Shown: positions 1-8,404, numbered from the stretch's first letter. The stretch is 64,000 nucleotides of DNA from Microbacterium sp. TPD7012 (GCF_003075395.1 NZ_QDFV01000005.1:248001-312000), one strand, 5' to 3'. Translations and numbers: made by a program. The notes: generated by a model from the letters alone, not told the origin.

Positions 1-1465
1 TGATGCCGGAGAAGCCGTTCGCCTCGCTCGGGATGTTGACCGACGAGAAGGTCGCGCTGAGCGTGGGGTCGGCGAAGGTGTCGACGAGCGCCCAGATGCC
101 GGCCTGGAAATCTCCCTCGGGAGCGATCGTGCCGAACAGGTCGGCAGGGGTGACCTGGTCGATCGTCATCTCGAACCCGGCATCCGCCAGCTGCGACTGC
201 AGCACCTGCACCGTGAGGTCGCGGCGCTTGTTGCCGGCGAGGGTCTTGATCGAGAAGGTCGCGGTCTCGCCGCCCTTTGCCCAGACGCCGTCGCCGTTCT
301 TCTTCCAGCCGTCGCCCTCCATCAGCTCGTCGACCTTGTCGAGATCGAGCGAGTACTGCGAGAAGTCGTCGGATGCGAACGGCGCGACCATGGGCGAGTT
401 GAAGCTCTGCTGCGCCTCATCGATGCCGAGGCTGCCGAACAGGCGCTTCACGATGGCGTCGCGGTCGATCGAGTAGGCGAGCGCCTGGCGCACGGCGACC
501 GAGTCGAAGGGGGCGGCGGCGTTGTTCAGCCAGATCGCCTCGAGGTTGCCGCTGCGTGCGTCGACCTGGGACTTGATGCCGGGGAGCCCCGCCTCGATCT
601 GCGTGAGGGCGTCGAGCTGCGGCGACGGGTAGAGGGCGCTGACCTGTCCGCTCTTGAGGGCCTGGAACGCGGCGGTCGTGTCGGGGAGGAAGAGGAACGT
701 GACCTTGTCGAGGTGCGGCTTCTCGCCCCAGTAGTTCTCGTTCGGCACGAGCGTGACCGAGGTGCCCCTGGTCCACTTCTCGATCTTCCAGGGCCCGCCG
801 CTGAAGTCGTAGCCCTCGGCCATGATCGCCGCGCGATCCTGACCCTCGAGCAGGTGCGAGGGCATCACGCCGTACACGCTGAAGAGCGTGCGCCATCCCG
901 CATACGTGGAGTTCAGCGTGACGACGACGGTCTTCGGATCGCTCGCGTCGATCGCGGTGATGCGGTCGTAGCCGGTCTTGTCGAAGATGTCGTCGCCGTC
1001 GCGGATCTGCAGCGCGGTGTACTCGAAGTCGGCCGAGGTGATGGGCTCGCCGTCGGACCACACCGCGTCGGGGTTGATCTCGTAGGTGATGGTCTGCGTG
1101 CCGTCGGCGGCGACCTCGGTGGTGGGCTCGCCCGTGACGAGATCCGAGGCCACCGGCTGCCACTCGTCGTCGACGAGGCGGGTCTGGAAGACACCGGGCA
1201 TGGTCGGGATCTGCATGATGTACGAGCCCCAGATGGAGCCGCCGCAGGTGGCGATCCAGTCGGTGCAGTCCGGCTCCTGCTCGGCGCCGATGACGATCTC
1301 GCCGCCGTCGACGACGGCGACCTCCTCGTTCGTCCCGGTCGGGGCGGGCGACGGGCTGCAGGCGGCCAGGGAGCCGATGAGCGCGGCCGCGGTCAGAGCA
1401 GCGAGGATGCCGCGACGGGAAGGCCGGGAAGAGGGTACAGCGGTGCGAAGCAGTGATTTCGACAT
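1..1465 (-). CDS. ABC transporter peptide-binding lipoprotein (SBP family 5), partial
   Basis: Extracellular solute-binding protein of the oligopeptide/nickel (SBP_bac_5) family, which delivers peptides or similar solutes to a DppBC/OppBC-type permease. The N-terminus has a basic stretch, a hydrophobic segment and a lipobox (LAAC, Cys near residue 29), so it is a lipoprotein. The following sequence has typical family features such as VWSDGEPITSADF and a later segment on 'AVRQALAYSIDRDAIV'. About 488 residues are visible and the C-terminus lies beyond base 1. The ATG at 1465 is the first good start after a promoter-like region at 1466-1572. Permease and ATPase genes probably follow outside the window. 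The 19-bp operator shared with the neighbouring peptidase genes lies upstream at 1560-1578, which supports a peptide substrate. The exact ligand cannot be told. Confidence 0.9.
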   Translation of the reverse strand, partial: MSKSLLRTAVPSSRPSRRGILAALTAAALIGSLAACSPSPAPTGTNEEVAVVDGGEIVIGAEQEPDCTDWIATCGGSIWGSYIMQIPTMPGVFQTRLVDDEWQPVASDLVTGEPTTEVAADGTQTITYEINPDAVWSDGEPITSADFEYTALQIRDGDDIFDKTGYDRITAIDASDPKTVVVTLNSTYAGWRTLFSVYGVMPSHLLEGQDRAAIMAEGYDFSGGPWKIEKWTRGTSVTLVPNENYWGEKPHLDKVTFLFLPDTTAAFQALKSGQVSALYPSPQLDALTQIEAGLPGIKSQVDARSGNLEAIWLNNAAAPFDSVAVRQALAYSIDRDAIVKRLFGSLGIDEAQQSFNSPMVAPFASDDFSQYSLDLDKVDELMEGDGWKKNGDGVWAKGGETATFSIKTLAGNKRRDLTVQVLQSQLADAGFEMTIDQVTPADLFGTIAPEGDFQAGIWALVDTFADPTLSATFSSVNIPSEANGFSGI

Positions 1466-1559
1466 GGACGGATCTCCAGTGAGCGTGCGACGAAGGAACA
1501 GTGCAAGAGGTGCTGTGGTGCGGGTGGTGGTCTGACTCTAGAGCCGACCGGAAGAGATA

Positions 1560-1578
1560 GCAAGCACTTTAGTCAATG
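1560..1578 (-). promoter_or_regulatory. operator copy 1 of a three-site set (upstream of the binding-protein gene)
   Basis: On the minus strand this reads CATTGACTAAAGTGCTTGC. It aligns with CGTTGACTATAGCATTGGC at 3461-3479 and CGTTGACTATAGCAATGAC at 6634-6652 on the plus strand. The shared core is TTGACTAWAG. A minus-strand TGCTATCT, resembling an extended -10, lies just downstream. This is the weakest of the three sites. It is a probable binding site for the adjacent TetR protein. Confidence 0.5.
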
Positions 1579-3432
1579 TTCGTGACTAGGAGCGATGCCA
1601 GTGGCGTCCCAGCGCTCTCCGGCAAGGGTGCGGAGGGCCAGTTCCTGCATGCGGCGCTGGTCGTGAGCGGCGCCTTCGAGCCCGGTGGGCTCATGCCCGC
1701 CCTCGAAGATGTCGAGCACGGCGTCGCCGCCGCCGGCGCGCAGCCGGTCGACGTAGCCCTGCACGCCGACCACCGGGGTGCGGGTGTCGATCGAGCCCTG
1801 ATTGATCCAGACCGAGGCGCGCACGTCATCGAGGTACGAGATCGCCGAGAAGCGGGAGACGAGCTCGGGCGGGACCCACGAGCTCCAGACCGAGCGCACG
1901 GCCGGATTCATGGCCTGGATGGTCACCGACCAGTCGGCGACCGCCACGTGGGCGAGGCCGCCGGCGAACAGCTCCGGAAGCCGGCCGACGCTCAGCAGCG
2001 TCATGTGACCGCCGTACGAGGCACCGGTGATGAAGGTCGATGCGGGGTCGGCGAGACCCTGCTCGCGGAGCCAGGCGATCGCCGCGGCGACGTCCTCGAT
2101 CTCGCGGTCGCCGCCGACGTTCCAGAACCCCTCGCGGAAGTCGCGACCGAAGGTCACGGAGCCGCGGTAGTTGAGCGACGCGAAGGCGAAGCCGGCCTCC
2201 AGCCACGCCTGCGCGGCCGGGTCGTACCGATCGACCGTGACCAGGTTCGGCCCGCCGTGGATCTCGAGGATCGTGCCGATCGGCTCGCGATCGGCGGGGC
2301 GCCCCGACCACAGCTGCACCCGGGTGCCGTCGGCGCTCGTGACCAGGGTCGAGGTGAGCGGCCGCCCCGGCGGCACGGGCGCCGGGGCGATCAGCGTCGT
2401 CTCGGTACCATCGTCGGCGATCTCCGTGACGTGCAGCGGCACCGCCCAGCTCGAGCGCAGGGCGCGGACGGCGCCGCTCGGCGCGTAGTACGACGTCCAA
2501 TAGTGCGGATGCAGGTTCGCGACGTCGGGCTCCACGAAGCTGCCGCCTTCGCGCACGATCCGCACCGAGCCGTCCGCCTCGTCGATCTCGAGCAGACGAT
2601 GGATGCCGGCGTCGACGTGCACCGCGAGGAGGCGCCCGCTCGGCGCATGCCAGTCGAGCGCGATCACCTCTCCGGCGAGCGCGGGCAGGTCGAAGTCCTG
2701 ACGGGCGCCGGTGCGGACGTTCCAGATCGCGGGACGCGAGAAGCCGCTCCGCTCGGTGTTGAGCAGCAGGCGCTCGTCGCCGGGGAAGGACGAGAACCGC
2801 ACCGCGCGGACCGGGCCGCCGGGGAGGTCGTCGAGCGTCGCGACGGTCGCGCCGGTCGCGGCATCCACCACCGTGATGCGAGGACGACGGATGCCGGGAT
2901 TGTGATCGGTCGTGTCGATCGACACCAGCGTCGCGTCGGACGAGGGCTTCCCGAACCAGGCCTCGATCGGGTTCGAGTACACGACCGTCGGCTCGCCCCA
3001 GGGGGCAGCCGGGATCGTCAGCACGTGGAAGCCCTCCTCGTCGACGACCGTGGCGATGAGCGCGGAGCCGTCGAACGAGAACTCCAGCCCGCGCAGGACA
3101 TAGGGCTCGCGGCCGGGGGTGAGCGCGATGCGCTCGGATCCGTCGACGGATGTCGCGACGAGAGCACCGACCTCGGAGCCGCCGCCGTCGTCGAGGTCGA
3201 CGACCCAGCGCCCGTCCGGCGCGACGATCGCCCCCATGCTCACCGCGAACGGCAGCAGCTCCCCCGGGGCATCCGGCGCATGCCAGAGGCGTCCGCGCGC
3301 GCCGTCGGGGTGGTTCTCGACCACGAGGGCCGCGTCGGACCCGCCCGCGGCGGGGCGCACGGTCATGAGGTACGGCACGGCGAAGCGCTGATCGATCGTC
3401 GCTGCCGTCGAGTCTTCCGGGGTGTGCAGCAT
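1573..3432 (-). CDS. S9 family prolyl oligopeptidase-like serine peptidase
   Basis: A 619-residue protein with the S9 layout: an N-terminal beta-propeller-like region (about 1-370) and a C-terminal alpha/beta hydrolase domain. The nucleophile motif GASYGGH puts Ser at 472. The acid is likely Asp549 (GSIDTRTP) and the base His580 (FEGGH). HGGPN near 393 matches the family oxyanion region. There is no signal peptide, so it acts on small peptides in the cytoplasm. It lies between a peptide-binding protein and M20 and alpha/beta hydrolase genes, and its promoter carries the shared 19-bp site. It probably degrades imported peptides. The start is the ATG at 3432, about 33 bases downstream of the candidate -10. 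Confidence 0.9.
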   Translation of the reverse strand: MLHTPEDSTAATIDQRFAVPYLMTVRPAAGGSDAALVVENHPDGARGRLWHAPDAPGELLPFAVSMGAIVAPDGRWVVDLDDGGGSEVGALVATSVDGSERIALTPGREPYVLRGLEFSFDGSALIATVVDEEGFHVLTIPAAPWGEPTVVYSNPIEAWFGKPSSDATLVSIDTTDHNPGIRRPRITVVDAATGATVATLDDLPGGPVRAVRFSSFPGDERLLLNTERSGFSRPAIWNVRTGARQDFDLPALAGEVIALDWHAPSGRLLAVHVDAGIHRLLEIDEADGSVRIVREGGSFVEPDVANLHPHYWTSYYAPSGAVRALRSSWAVPLHVTEIADDGTETTLIAPAPVPPGRPLTSTLVTSADGTRVQLWSGRPADREPIGTILEIHGGPNLVTVDRYDPAAQAWLEAGFAFASLNYRGSVTFGRDFREGFWNVGGDREIEDVAAAIAWLREQGLADPASTFITGASYGGHMTLLSVGRLPELFAGGLAHVAVADWSVTIQAMNPAVRSVWSSWVPPELVSRFSAISYLDDVRASVWINQGSIDTRTPVVGVQGYVDRLRAGGGDAVLDIFEGGHEPTGLEGAAHDQRRMQELALRTLAGERWDATGIAPSHEH

Positions 3433-3452
3433 CCTTGCTTCTCCTCGTCGTC

Positions 3453-3479
3453 GCCAATGCCGTTGACTATAGCATTGGC
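3453..3479 (-). promoter_or_regulatory. TetR operator over an extended -10 promoter (copy 2)
   Basis: A perfect 8-bp inverted repeat, GCCAATGC (3453-3460) and GCATTGGC (3472-3479), flanks the 19-bp shared site CGTTGACTATAGCATTGGC at 3461-3479. On the minus strand it contains TGCTATAGT, an extended -10 element (TATAGT at 3466-3471), about 33 bases before the S9 peptidase start. A repressor bound here would occlude RNA polymerase. It lies between the divergent S9 and tetR genes, so autoregulation is also possible. Confidence 0.65.
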
Positions 3480-3601
3480 TACGTCACCGGACCAGGGATC
3501 CCGGCATTGTCGACGAGCATGACAGGAGCCGTGACCAGCGTGGGGTACCGTGATCTCTGCGCGAACGATGCGCGATGACGACAGCGGAACGGAGCATCTC
3601 G

Positions 3602-4318
3602 ATGGCGACTCGGAAGGCCGCAGGTCCGGCGAAGGCGCCGACCCGCACGAGCGGCAGCCCCGCACGTCCTCGCCGCGCACGCGACTCGCTCAGCCGCGAG
3701 ATCATCGTGGCCGCCGCGGACCGCGTCGTGGAGCGCGACGGCCTCGATCGCCTGACCTTCCAGGCCATCGGCGAAGAGCTCGGCGCGCACCCGACATCGA
3801 TCTACCGGCACTTCCGCGACAAGGACGAGCTGCTCCTCGCCCTGATCGACACCCTCCGGGCCCGCTCCTACAGCGGCGGCATGGTCGCGACCGACGACTG
3901 GCTGGCCGACCTGCGAACGCAGGCGCACCTGATCCACGGCCACTACATGCGCTACCCCGAGTTCGCGCTGCAGATGGCGCTGCGACGCCCGACGGACTTC
4001 TCGTCGATGGAGTTCTCGATCGGAGCCCTCCGCCGCGGGGGATACGACAAGGAGCAGGCGGCGCTGTACGCCCGCGCGCTCGGACAGCTGATCCGCTCGG
4101 CATCCAGCATCCAGGCCGCGCTCACGGCGCTCCCCGCCGACGTGCAGGACGCCGACGAGCTCACCTGGCAGATGGACTACCGTCGGCTCGACCCCGAGGA
4201 GTTCCCGAACATCGTCTGGGCCGGCGACAGCCTTCCGGGCGTGCGCGACCCGCGGGCCTGGGAGTCGGCGCTCGAGCTGCTGCTGGAGAGCATCGAGCGG
4301 CACGCACCCGGCGCCTGA
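3602..4318 (+). CDS. TetR/AcrR family transcriptional regulator
   Basis: About 238 residues. The N-terminal helix-turn-helix is clear: EIIVAAADRVVERDGLDRLT followed by FQAIGEELGAHPTSIYRHFRDKDELLLALID, the canonical TetR recognition helix with YRHF. The C-terminal ligand-binding part is TetR_C-like and not assignable to a ligand. I chose the ATG at 3602 because GGAG lies 7 bases upstream; the in-frame ATG at 3575 has no ribosome-binding site. The gene is divergent from the S9 peptidase and is the only regulator in the cluster, so it is the likely reader of the 19-bp sites at 1560, 3461 and 6634. This assignment is inferred. Confidence 0.88.
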   Translation: MATRKAAGPAKAPTRTSGSPARPRRARDSLSREIIVAAADRVVERDGLDRLTFQAIGEELGAHPTSIYRHFRDKDELLLALIDTLRARSYSGGMVATDDWLADLRTQAHLIHGHYMRYPEFALQMALRRPTDFSSMEFSIGALRRGGYDKEQAALYARALGQLIRSASSIQAALTALPADVQDADELTWQMDYRRLDPEEFPNIVWAGDSLPGVRDPRAWESALELLLESIERHAPGA

Positions 4319-4402
4319 GCCTCAGGTGCTCTGCGGTCGGGCAGCGGTTGCGATCAGGCATCCCGTTCCGAGCATGCACACGTTGTGAGCACTCACCACG
4401 AA

Positions 4403-4476
4403 GGAGATCTCACGCTTGGGAGGAGCATCCGGGCTCAAACCTCCTCCATTGCGTGAGATCTCCTCCCGAACGTGCG
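4403..4476. repeat. GAGATCTC palindromic repeat, copy 1
   Basis: An imperfect palindrome. The left arm GGAGATCTCACGC (4403-4415) pairs with GCGTGAGATCTCC (4451-4463), with a nested GGGAGGAG/CTCCTCC pairing inside. The first 45 bases (4403-4447) are identical to 4545-4589 in copy 2. Conserved sequence runs past the right arm as TCCCGAACGTGCG. It lies downstream of both tetR and the convergent M20 gene, so it could also act as a transcription terminator. It resembles a REP-type or MITE-type element and has no coding capacity. Confidence 0.8.
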
Positions 4477-4541
4477 CTGCGGATGCCGCCGCGGCAGGCT
4501 TCTGCGCTCCGGATGCCACCGCCGGGGAGAGCACCCACTAC

Positions 4542-4619
4542 GGAGGAGATCTCACGCTTGGGAGGAGCATCCGGGCTCAAACCTCCTCCGTACCGTGAGA
4601 TCTCCTCCCGAACGTGCGC
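4542..4619. repeat. GAGATCTC palindromic repeat, copy 2
   Basis: GGAGGAGATCTCACG (4542-4556) pairs with CGTGAGATCTCCTCC (4594-4608). The interior is identical to copy 1 for 45 bases. The conserved tail CCGAACGTGCGCC follows, as in copy 1. It ends 5 bases before the stop codon of the M20 peptidase gene. Confidence 0.8.
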
Positions 4620-4624
4620 CGCGA

Positions 4625-5719
4625 TCAGCCGCCGGCCGTGAGCTCGTCGAGCATCCCGGTGAGCAGCTCGATCCGCTCCATCATCGAGTCGATCGACACC
4701 CACTCGTGGTCGGCGTGCGCGCCCGCGCCGCGTGGCCCGAGGCCGTCGAGCGTGCGCGCCCCGACCGCCGCCGTGAAGTTGCCATCGGATGCTCCACCGG
4801 CCGAGACCGCCTCGACGTCCGGATGCCCGAGACGCGCGGCGACCCGTCGGGCGCAGTCGAGCAGCTCGGCCGAGGAGCTCTCCTCCATCGGCGGACGGTT
4901 GATGCCGCCCGAGACCGCGACGCTGACGCCGTCGGTGTGCGCCCCGAGCCGCTGCATCTCGACGTCGACGCGCTCGAGCTCGCCCAGCGTCCAGGCGCGT
5001 ACGTCGACGCGCACCTCGGCGTGCTCGGGGATCACGTTGGTCACCGTCCCCGCCTGGGCGACCGTCGGGCTCACGGTCGTGCCGGCCTCGGCATCCGCCA
5101 GCTCCGGCAGGGCCAGCACGTGATGCGCGAGCTCGGTCAGGGCGCTCCGCCCCTTCCACGGTTCGAGCCCGGCGTGCGCCGCCCGGCCCGTGAGCGCGAC
5201 CCGGTAGATGCTGCCGCCGCGGCGGGCGATCTTGAGCGCTCCGTCGAGACTCGGCTCGAGCACCAAGACGGTGCCCGCACGGGCCGCCTCCCGTTCGATC
5301 AGGGCGCGCGAGGTCAGCGAGCCGACCTCCTCGTCGCTCGTCAGCAGGACGGCGACCGCACCCGGCCGCGCCACCTGTGCGAGCGCCGCCGCCATGATCA
5401 CGATGCCGGCCTTCATGTCGAAGACCCCCGGTCCCGTGGCGCGGTCGCCGTCGATCCGGAACGGCCGGTCGACGATCGTCCCCTTCGGGAACACGGTGTC
5501 GAGGTGACCGATCAGCAGCACCGCGGGCGCCTCGCCTCCCGGCCAGCGCAGGTGCGAGATGCCGTCGACGGTCTCGATGATCCCCGGCTCGCCCATCACC
5601 GGATCGAGCCAGGAGCGCACGAGCTGCTGCGCGGTCGCGAGGCCGACGGCGTCGCCCGTGGGCGTCTCGATCGACACGAGTTCGGCCAGGCGCTCGACCG
5701 CGAGCGACCGCGCGCTCAT
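4625..5719 (-). CDS. M20 family metallopeptidase (ArgE/DapE/CPG2-like)
   Basis: A 364-residue zinc-dependent exopeptidase or amidohydrolase. The metal ligands are His72 and Asp74 in GHLDTV, Asp101 in FDMKAG, and the SDEEVGS motif with the general-base Glu130/Glu131. The dimerisation domain lies in the middle (about 175-280). There is no signal peptide, so it is cytoplasmic. It overlaps the upstream alpha/beta hydrolase gene by 4 bases (ATGA), so the two are translationally coupled and share the promoter near 6639. It likely removes an N- or C-terminal residue, or an acyl group, from products of the imported substrate. The family is broad and the precise substrate is unknown. Confidence 0.88.
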   Translation of the reverse strand: MSARSLAVERLAELVSIETPTGDAVGLATAQQLVRSWLDPVMGEPGIIETVDGISHLRWPGGEAPAVLLIGHLDTVFPKGTIVDRPFRIDGDRATGPGVFDMKAGIVIMAAALAQVARPGAVAVLLTSDEEVGSLTSRALIEREAARAGTVLVLEPSLDGALKIARRGGSIYRVALTGRAAHAGLEPWKGRSALTELAHHVLALPELADAEAGTTVSPTVAQAGTVTNVIPEHAEVRVDVRAWTLGELERVDVEMQRLGAHTDGVSVAVSGGINRPPMEESSSAELLDCARRVAARLGHPDVEAVSAGGASDGNFTAAVGARTLDGLGPRGAGAHADHEWVSIDSMMERIELLTGMLDELTAGG

Positions 5720-6591
5720 GCCGCGACCTCGGTCACCGCGAAGAACTCCCCGAGCGCGGCGGCGGTGACCGCCGGCGCCTCTTCGGCCAGGTAGTGGTCG
5801 GCCTCGACCGCCGCACCCGTGACCCCGGGGGCGTAGGGCGCCCAGGTCGCGAGAACGTCGAAGTTCCGACCCACATAACTGTGCGCACCCCAGAGCGCGA
5901 CCGTCGGACAGTCGACGGTGCGGCCGGCTTCCCGATCCGCGCGGTCGTGGTCGAGGTCGATGGTCGCCGCGGCCCGGTAGTCCGCCCCCGAGGCGAACAC
6001 GGTGTCGACGTCGAAGCAGCGCAGGTACTCGTCGTACGCATCCGGGAGCCGGTCGCCGTCGTGCCGCCTGCCGGTGAACCTGCTGCGCAGCCACGTCTCA
6101 CGATCCGCGCCGATCAGCGCCTCCGGCATCCCGTCGTCCCGCGCGAGGAAGAACCAGTGAAAGTACGCGGTCGCCATGGCACGGTCGACGTTCTCGAACA
6201 TGTGCAGGGTCGGCACGATGTCGAGCACGGCGAGCGCCGTCACGGCATCCGTGTGGTCCAGGGCCATCCGATGCGCGACGCGTCCGCCCCGGTCGTGGCC
6301 GGCCACGGCGAAGCGGGGAAAGCCGAGCTCGCGCATCAGGATCACCTGGTCGCGGGCCATCTCGCGCTTGGAGTAGTGCGCGCCACGGGGCTTCGCCGAA
6401 TCGCCGTAGCCGCGCAGATCAGCCGCGACGACCGTGTGGTCCACGGCCAGGGCCTCGGCGACGTCGTCCCACATGGCCTTCGTCTCGGGGTAGCCGTGCA
6501 GCAGCAGCACCGCAGGACCGGCGCCACGCACCTCGGCCGCGATCCTGATGCCGTCGCAGTCCACCGCGACCTGCGTGCGGGGTGTGGTCAT
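5716..6591 (-). CDS. alpha/beta hydrolase, haloacetate dehalogenase-like
   Basis: A 291-residue alpha/beta hydrolase with an Asp nucleophile. GHDRGGR gives Asp100, Arg101 and Arg104, FHWFF gives His145-Trp146, DYRAA gives Tyr205, and DHYLAEE gives the catalytic His266. Fluoroacetate dehalogenases use this set (Asp, two Arg for the carboxylate, His-Trp-Tyr for the halide). The match is therefore closer to haloacetate dehalogenases than to generic esterases or Ser-type hydrolases. The genomic setting with peptidases suggests a natural substrate other than fluoroacetate. It is the first gene of an operon with the M20 peptidase and has the shared operator just upstream. Confidence 0.8.
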   Translation of the reverse strand: MTTPRTQVAVDCDGIRIAAEVRGAGPAVLLLHGYPETKAMWDDVAEALAVDHTVVAADLRGYGDSAKPRGAHYSKREMARDQVILMRELGFPRFAVAGHDRGGRVAHRMALDHTDAVTALAVLDIVPTLHMFENVDRAMATAYFHWFFLARDDGMPEALIGADRETWLRSRFTGRRHDGDRLPDAYDEYLRCFDVDTVFASGADYRAAATIDLDHDRADREAGRTVDCPTVALWGAHSYVGRNFDVLATWAPYAPGVTGAAVEADHYLAEEAPAVTAAALGEFFAVTEVAA

Positions 6592-6633
6592 CGTCGTCCC
6601 ACTCTCGGAGAAGTCCAGTCAACAAGTCAATCT

Positions 6634-6652
6634 CGTTGACTATAGCAATGAC
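6634..6652 (-). promoter_or_regulatory. TetR operator over an extended -10 promoter (copy 3)
   Basis: The plus strand reads CGTTGACTATAGCAATGAC, 16 of 19 bases as in the S9 site. On the minus strand it holds TGCTATAGT (TATAGT at 6639-6644), 47 bases before the hydrolase start. Extra half-sites AGTCAA occur at 6617-6629. It ties the hydrolase-M20 operon to the same regulator as the S9 peptidase. Confidence 0.65.
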
Positions 6653-6691
6653 CAGAGCGCCGGGATAGCCCGGGATCCGACGAACCCGACG

Positions 6692-7240
6692 TCAGAGTGC
6701 GGCGAACCCCGCGGCGGCGCACGCGATGCCGACGCCGAGCAGGACGGGAGCTGCGAGGATGCCGCACCAGAAGCTCCGCGCCGCGGGCTCATCTTTCACG
6801 ACCGCAGCGACCACGGCATCCGTGACCAGCAGCACTCCGACGAGGAAGTAGATCGGCTGCGCGAAGACCCACGCCAGCGGGAGGAAGTGGATGCCGACGA
6901 CGCCCAGCACGAGAGGCGCGATGAGGTCCTGCCGCTTGCGCCTCGTCGCCCAGATCGCCAGGACGACGATCGCGATCACCTCGACCCAGAAGATCACGAT
7001 GTACCAGATGAACGCCGGTCCGCCCACGACGATGGCGGTCGGCGACGACCAGTTGCGGATCACGGCCGGCACGCTGACCCCGGCGAGCGCCGCACCGCCG
7101 AGACTCAGCACGCCGAGCAGGACGCGCCATGCCCCGTGCTTCGGCGGTCGCTCCTGGCCCCACCCCGCCCATACGAATGCGGCGACCCCGAAGATCGCGC
7201 CGGTCATCAGCAGGTCGCGCGGGAACTCGGTGATGATCAT
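6692..7240 (-). CDS. small integral membrane protein of unknown function
   Basis: 182 residues with about six hydrophobic segments, for example near 10-25, 40-60 and 75-95, and short loops. I recognise no catalytic motif or family. The ATG at 7240 has no ribosome-binding site. A TAGCCT hexamer sits 7 bases upstream (7248-7253 on the minus strand), which fits leaderless transcription. It is followed after 100 bases by the TetR-regulated hydrolase operon, which has its own promoter, so it is probably a separate unit. Confidence 0.7.
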   Translation of the reverse strand: MIITEFPRDLLMTGAIFGVAAFVWAGWGQERPPKHGAWRVLLGVLSLGGAALAGVSVPAVIRNWSSPTAIVVGGPAFIWYIVIFWVEVIAIVVLAIWATRRKRQDLIAPLVLGVVGIHFLPLAWVFAQPIYFLVGVLLVTDAVVAAVVKDEPAARSFWCGILAAPVLLGVGIACAAAGFAAL

Positions 7241-7273
7241 GCGGCCCAGGCTAGTCGGGTGCGCGGTCGCCGG

Positions 7274-7783
7274 TCAGGAGGGATTCCGGTCGCCGACAGC
7301 GGCGACGAGTCGCGACATCCCGGGTGCCGACGTGTCGACCCGCAGCGTCGTGCCGGCGGAGGAGCGCACCACCAGCATCCGTCTTCCCCACCGATCGACC
7401 GTGCGGTGCGACACGATGTCGCGGTAGCGGATGCTGCGCTCCGCGCCGAGGACCGTGCGGAAGGCGATCGCGTCGACACCGGGCAGCACGTACCGGTTGC
7501 GGTACGCGAGCAGCACCAGCAGACCGACGACGAGCAGCACGACCGACGCGATGCGGAACGGCATCGGGTCGCGCATGTCCCCGCTGCCGAATCCCAGCAG
7601 CGAGGCGACGACCGCGAGGGCGAGCAGCACCCCGGCGGTGATGGCGACGAAGCGGGGCAGACGGATGCGGGCGTCCGGGGCCTTCCCGCGCTTCGAGCGA
7701 CCGAAGAACGAGCGCACGAGCACGATGACGAAGACGAGCGCCGACGCGAAGAGGACGATCTTCAGCACGAAGGCGGGGATCAT
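7274..7783 (-). CDS. membrane protein with a C-terminal PH-like domain
   Basis: 169 residues with three hydrophobic helices (about 5-25, 45-65, 75-92), followed by a soluble tail. The tail pattern 'DAIAFRTVLGAERSIRYRDI' then 'VDRWGRRMLVVRSSAG' resembles bacterial PH domains of small actinobacterial membrane proteins. No enzymatic motif is present. GGAGG lies immediately before the ATG at 7783. The gene stands alone between the other membrane protein and gluconokinase. Its function is unknown. Confidence 0.65.
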   Translation of the reverse strand: MIPAFVLKIVLFASALVFVIVLVRSFFGRSKRGKAPDARIRLPRFVAITAGVLLALAVVASLLGFGSGDMRDPMPFRIASVVLLVVGLLVLLAYRNRYVLPGVDAIAFRTVLGAERSIRYRDIVSHRTVDRWGRRMLVVRSSAGTTLRVDTSAPGMSRLVAAVGDRNPS

Positions 7784-7876
7784 CCTCCGACGGTATCAAG
7801 CGCCGGGGCGGTGGCGGCATCCGCTGCGCCTCTCATGGTTCGATAGGAGGGTCCGTCCCGCACACGAGGAGCACCG

Positions 7877-8392
7877 ATGACGCCGCACAGCCCGATCGTC
7901 GTGATGGGTGTCTCGGGCGTCGGCAAGACGACAATCGGCGAAGAGTTGGCGCGACGCCGAGGCACCCGGTTCCTCGATGCCGACGACCTGCACAGCCCGG
8001 CGAACGTCGCGAAGATGAGCGCCGGCATCCCGCTGGTCGACGACGATCGCTGGCCCTGGCTCGACCTCGTCGGCGCCGCGCTCATCGCCGAACCCGGCGT
8101 CGTCGTCGCGTGCTCGGCGCTGCGGCGCGTCTACCGTGACCGCCTGCGGGCGACGGCTCCCGCGACCCTGTTCGTGCACCTCGCCGCCGCACCCGAGAGA
8201 GTCGCCGCACAGGCGGAGGCGCGCGAGGACCACTTCATGCCGCCGGCCCTGCTGCGCTCGCAGATCGCCACGCTCGAGCCGCTCGGCGATGACGAGCACG
8301 GTATCACCGTCATCGTGGATGCCGACCCCGACGAGCTCGTCGACCGCATCATGGGTCTTCTGGCAGGTGAGCGGGAGCAGTCCGAGAAGTAG
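7877..8392 (+). CDS. gntK: gluconokinase
   Basis: A 171-residue kinase that phosphorylates D-gluconate to 6-phosphogluconate in the cytoplasm, feeding the pentose phosphate pathway. It has the P-loop GVSGVGKTT (about 11-19), the family signature DADDLHSPANVAKMSAGIPL with the following DDDRWPWL, and CSALRRVYRD. The length matches the GntK family (about 160-180). GAGGAG lies 6 bases before the ATG. No gluconate transporter or GntR regulator is beside it, so the substrate supply must be encoded elsewhere. Confidence 0.93.
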   Translation: MTPHSPIVVMGVSGVGKTTIGEELARRRGTRFLDADDLHSPANVAKMSAGIPLVDDDRWPWLDLVGAALIAEPGVVVACSALRRVYRDRLRATAPATLFVHLAAAPERVAAQAEAREDHFMPPALLRSQIATLEPLGDDEHGITVIVDADPDELVDRIMGLLAGEREQSEK

Positions 8393-8404
8393 GCTGATCC
8401 CATC

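Larger units (their letters stand above)
4319..4624. other. intergenic region filled by two palindromic repeats
   Basis: This 306-base gap between the convergent tetR and M20 genes holds two copies of the same hairpin-forming repeat (4403-4476 and 4542-4619) separated by about 65 bases of ordinary sequence. I see no gene in it. GTGAGCACTCAC near 4385 is a further short palindrome. Confidence 0.7.

Noticed and set aside
3461..3466. TTGACT at 3463 as a -35 for tetR on the plus strand
   Set aside because: No suitable -10 lies 16-18 bases downstream. The minus-strand extended -10 is a better reading.
1576..3522. 648-residue plus-strand ORF opposite the S9 peptidase
   Set aside because: The sequence is low-complexity, Arg/His/Asp-rich and without motifs. 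The minus-strand peptidase with its triad is the real gene.
4403..4619. CRISPR array
   Set aside because: Only two units with palindromic arms and one 65-base gap. There are no regular spacers and no cas genes.
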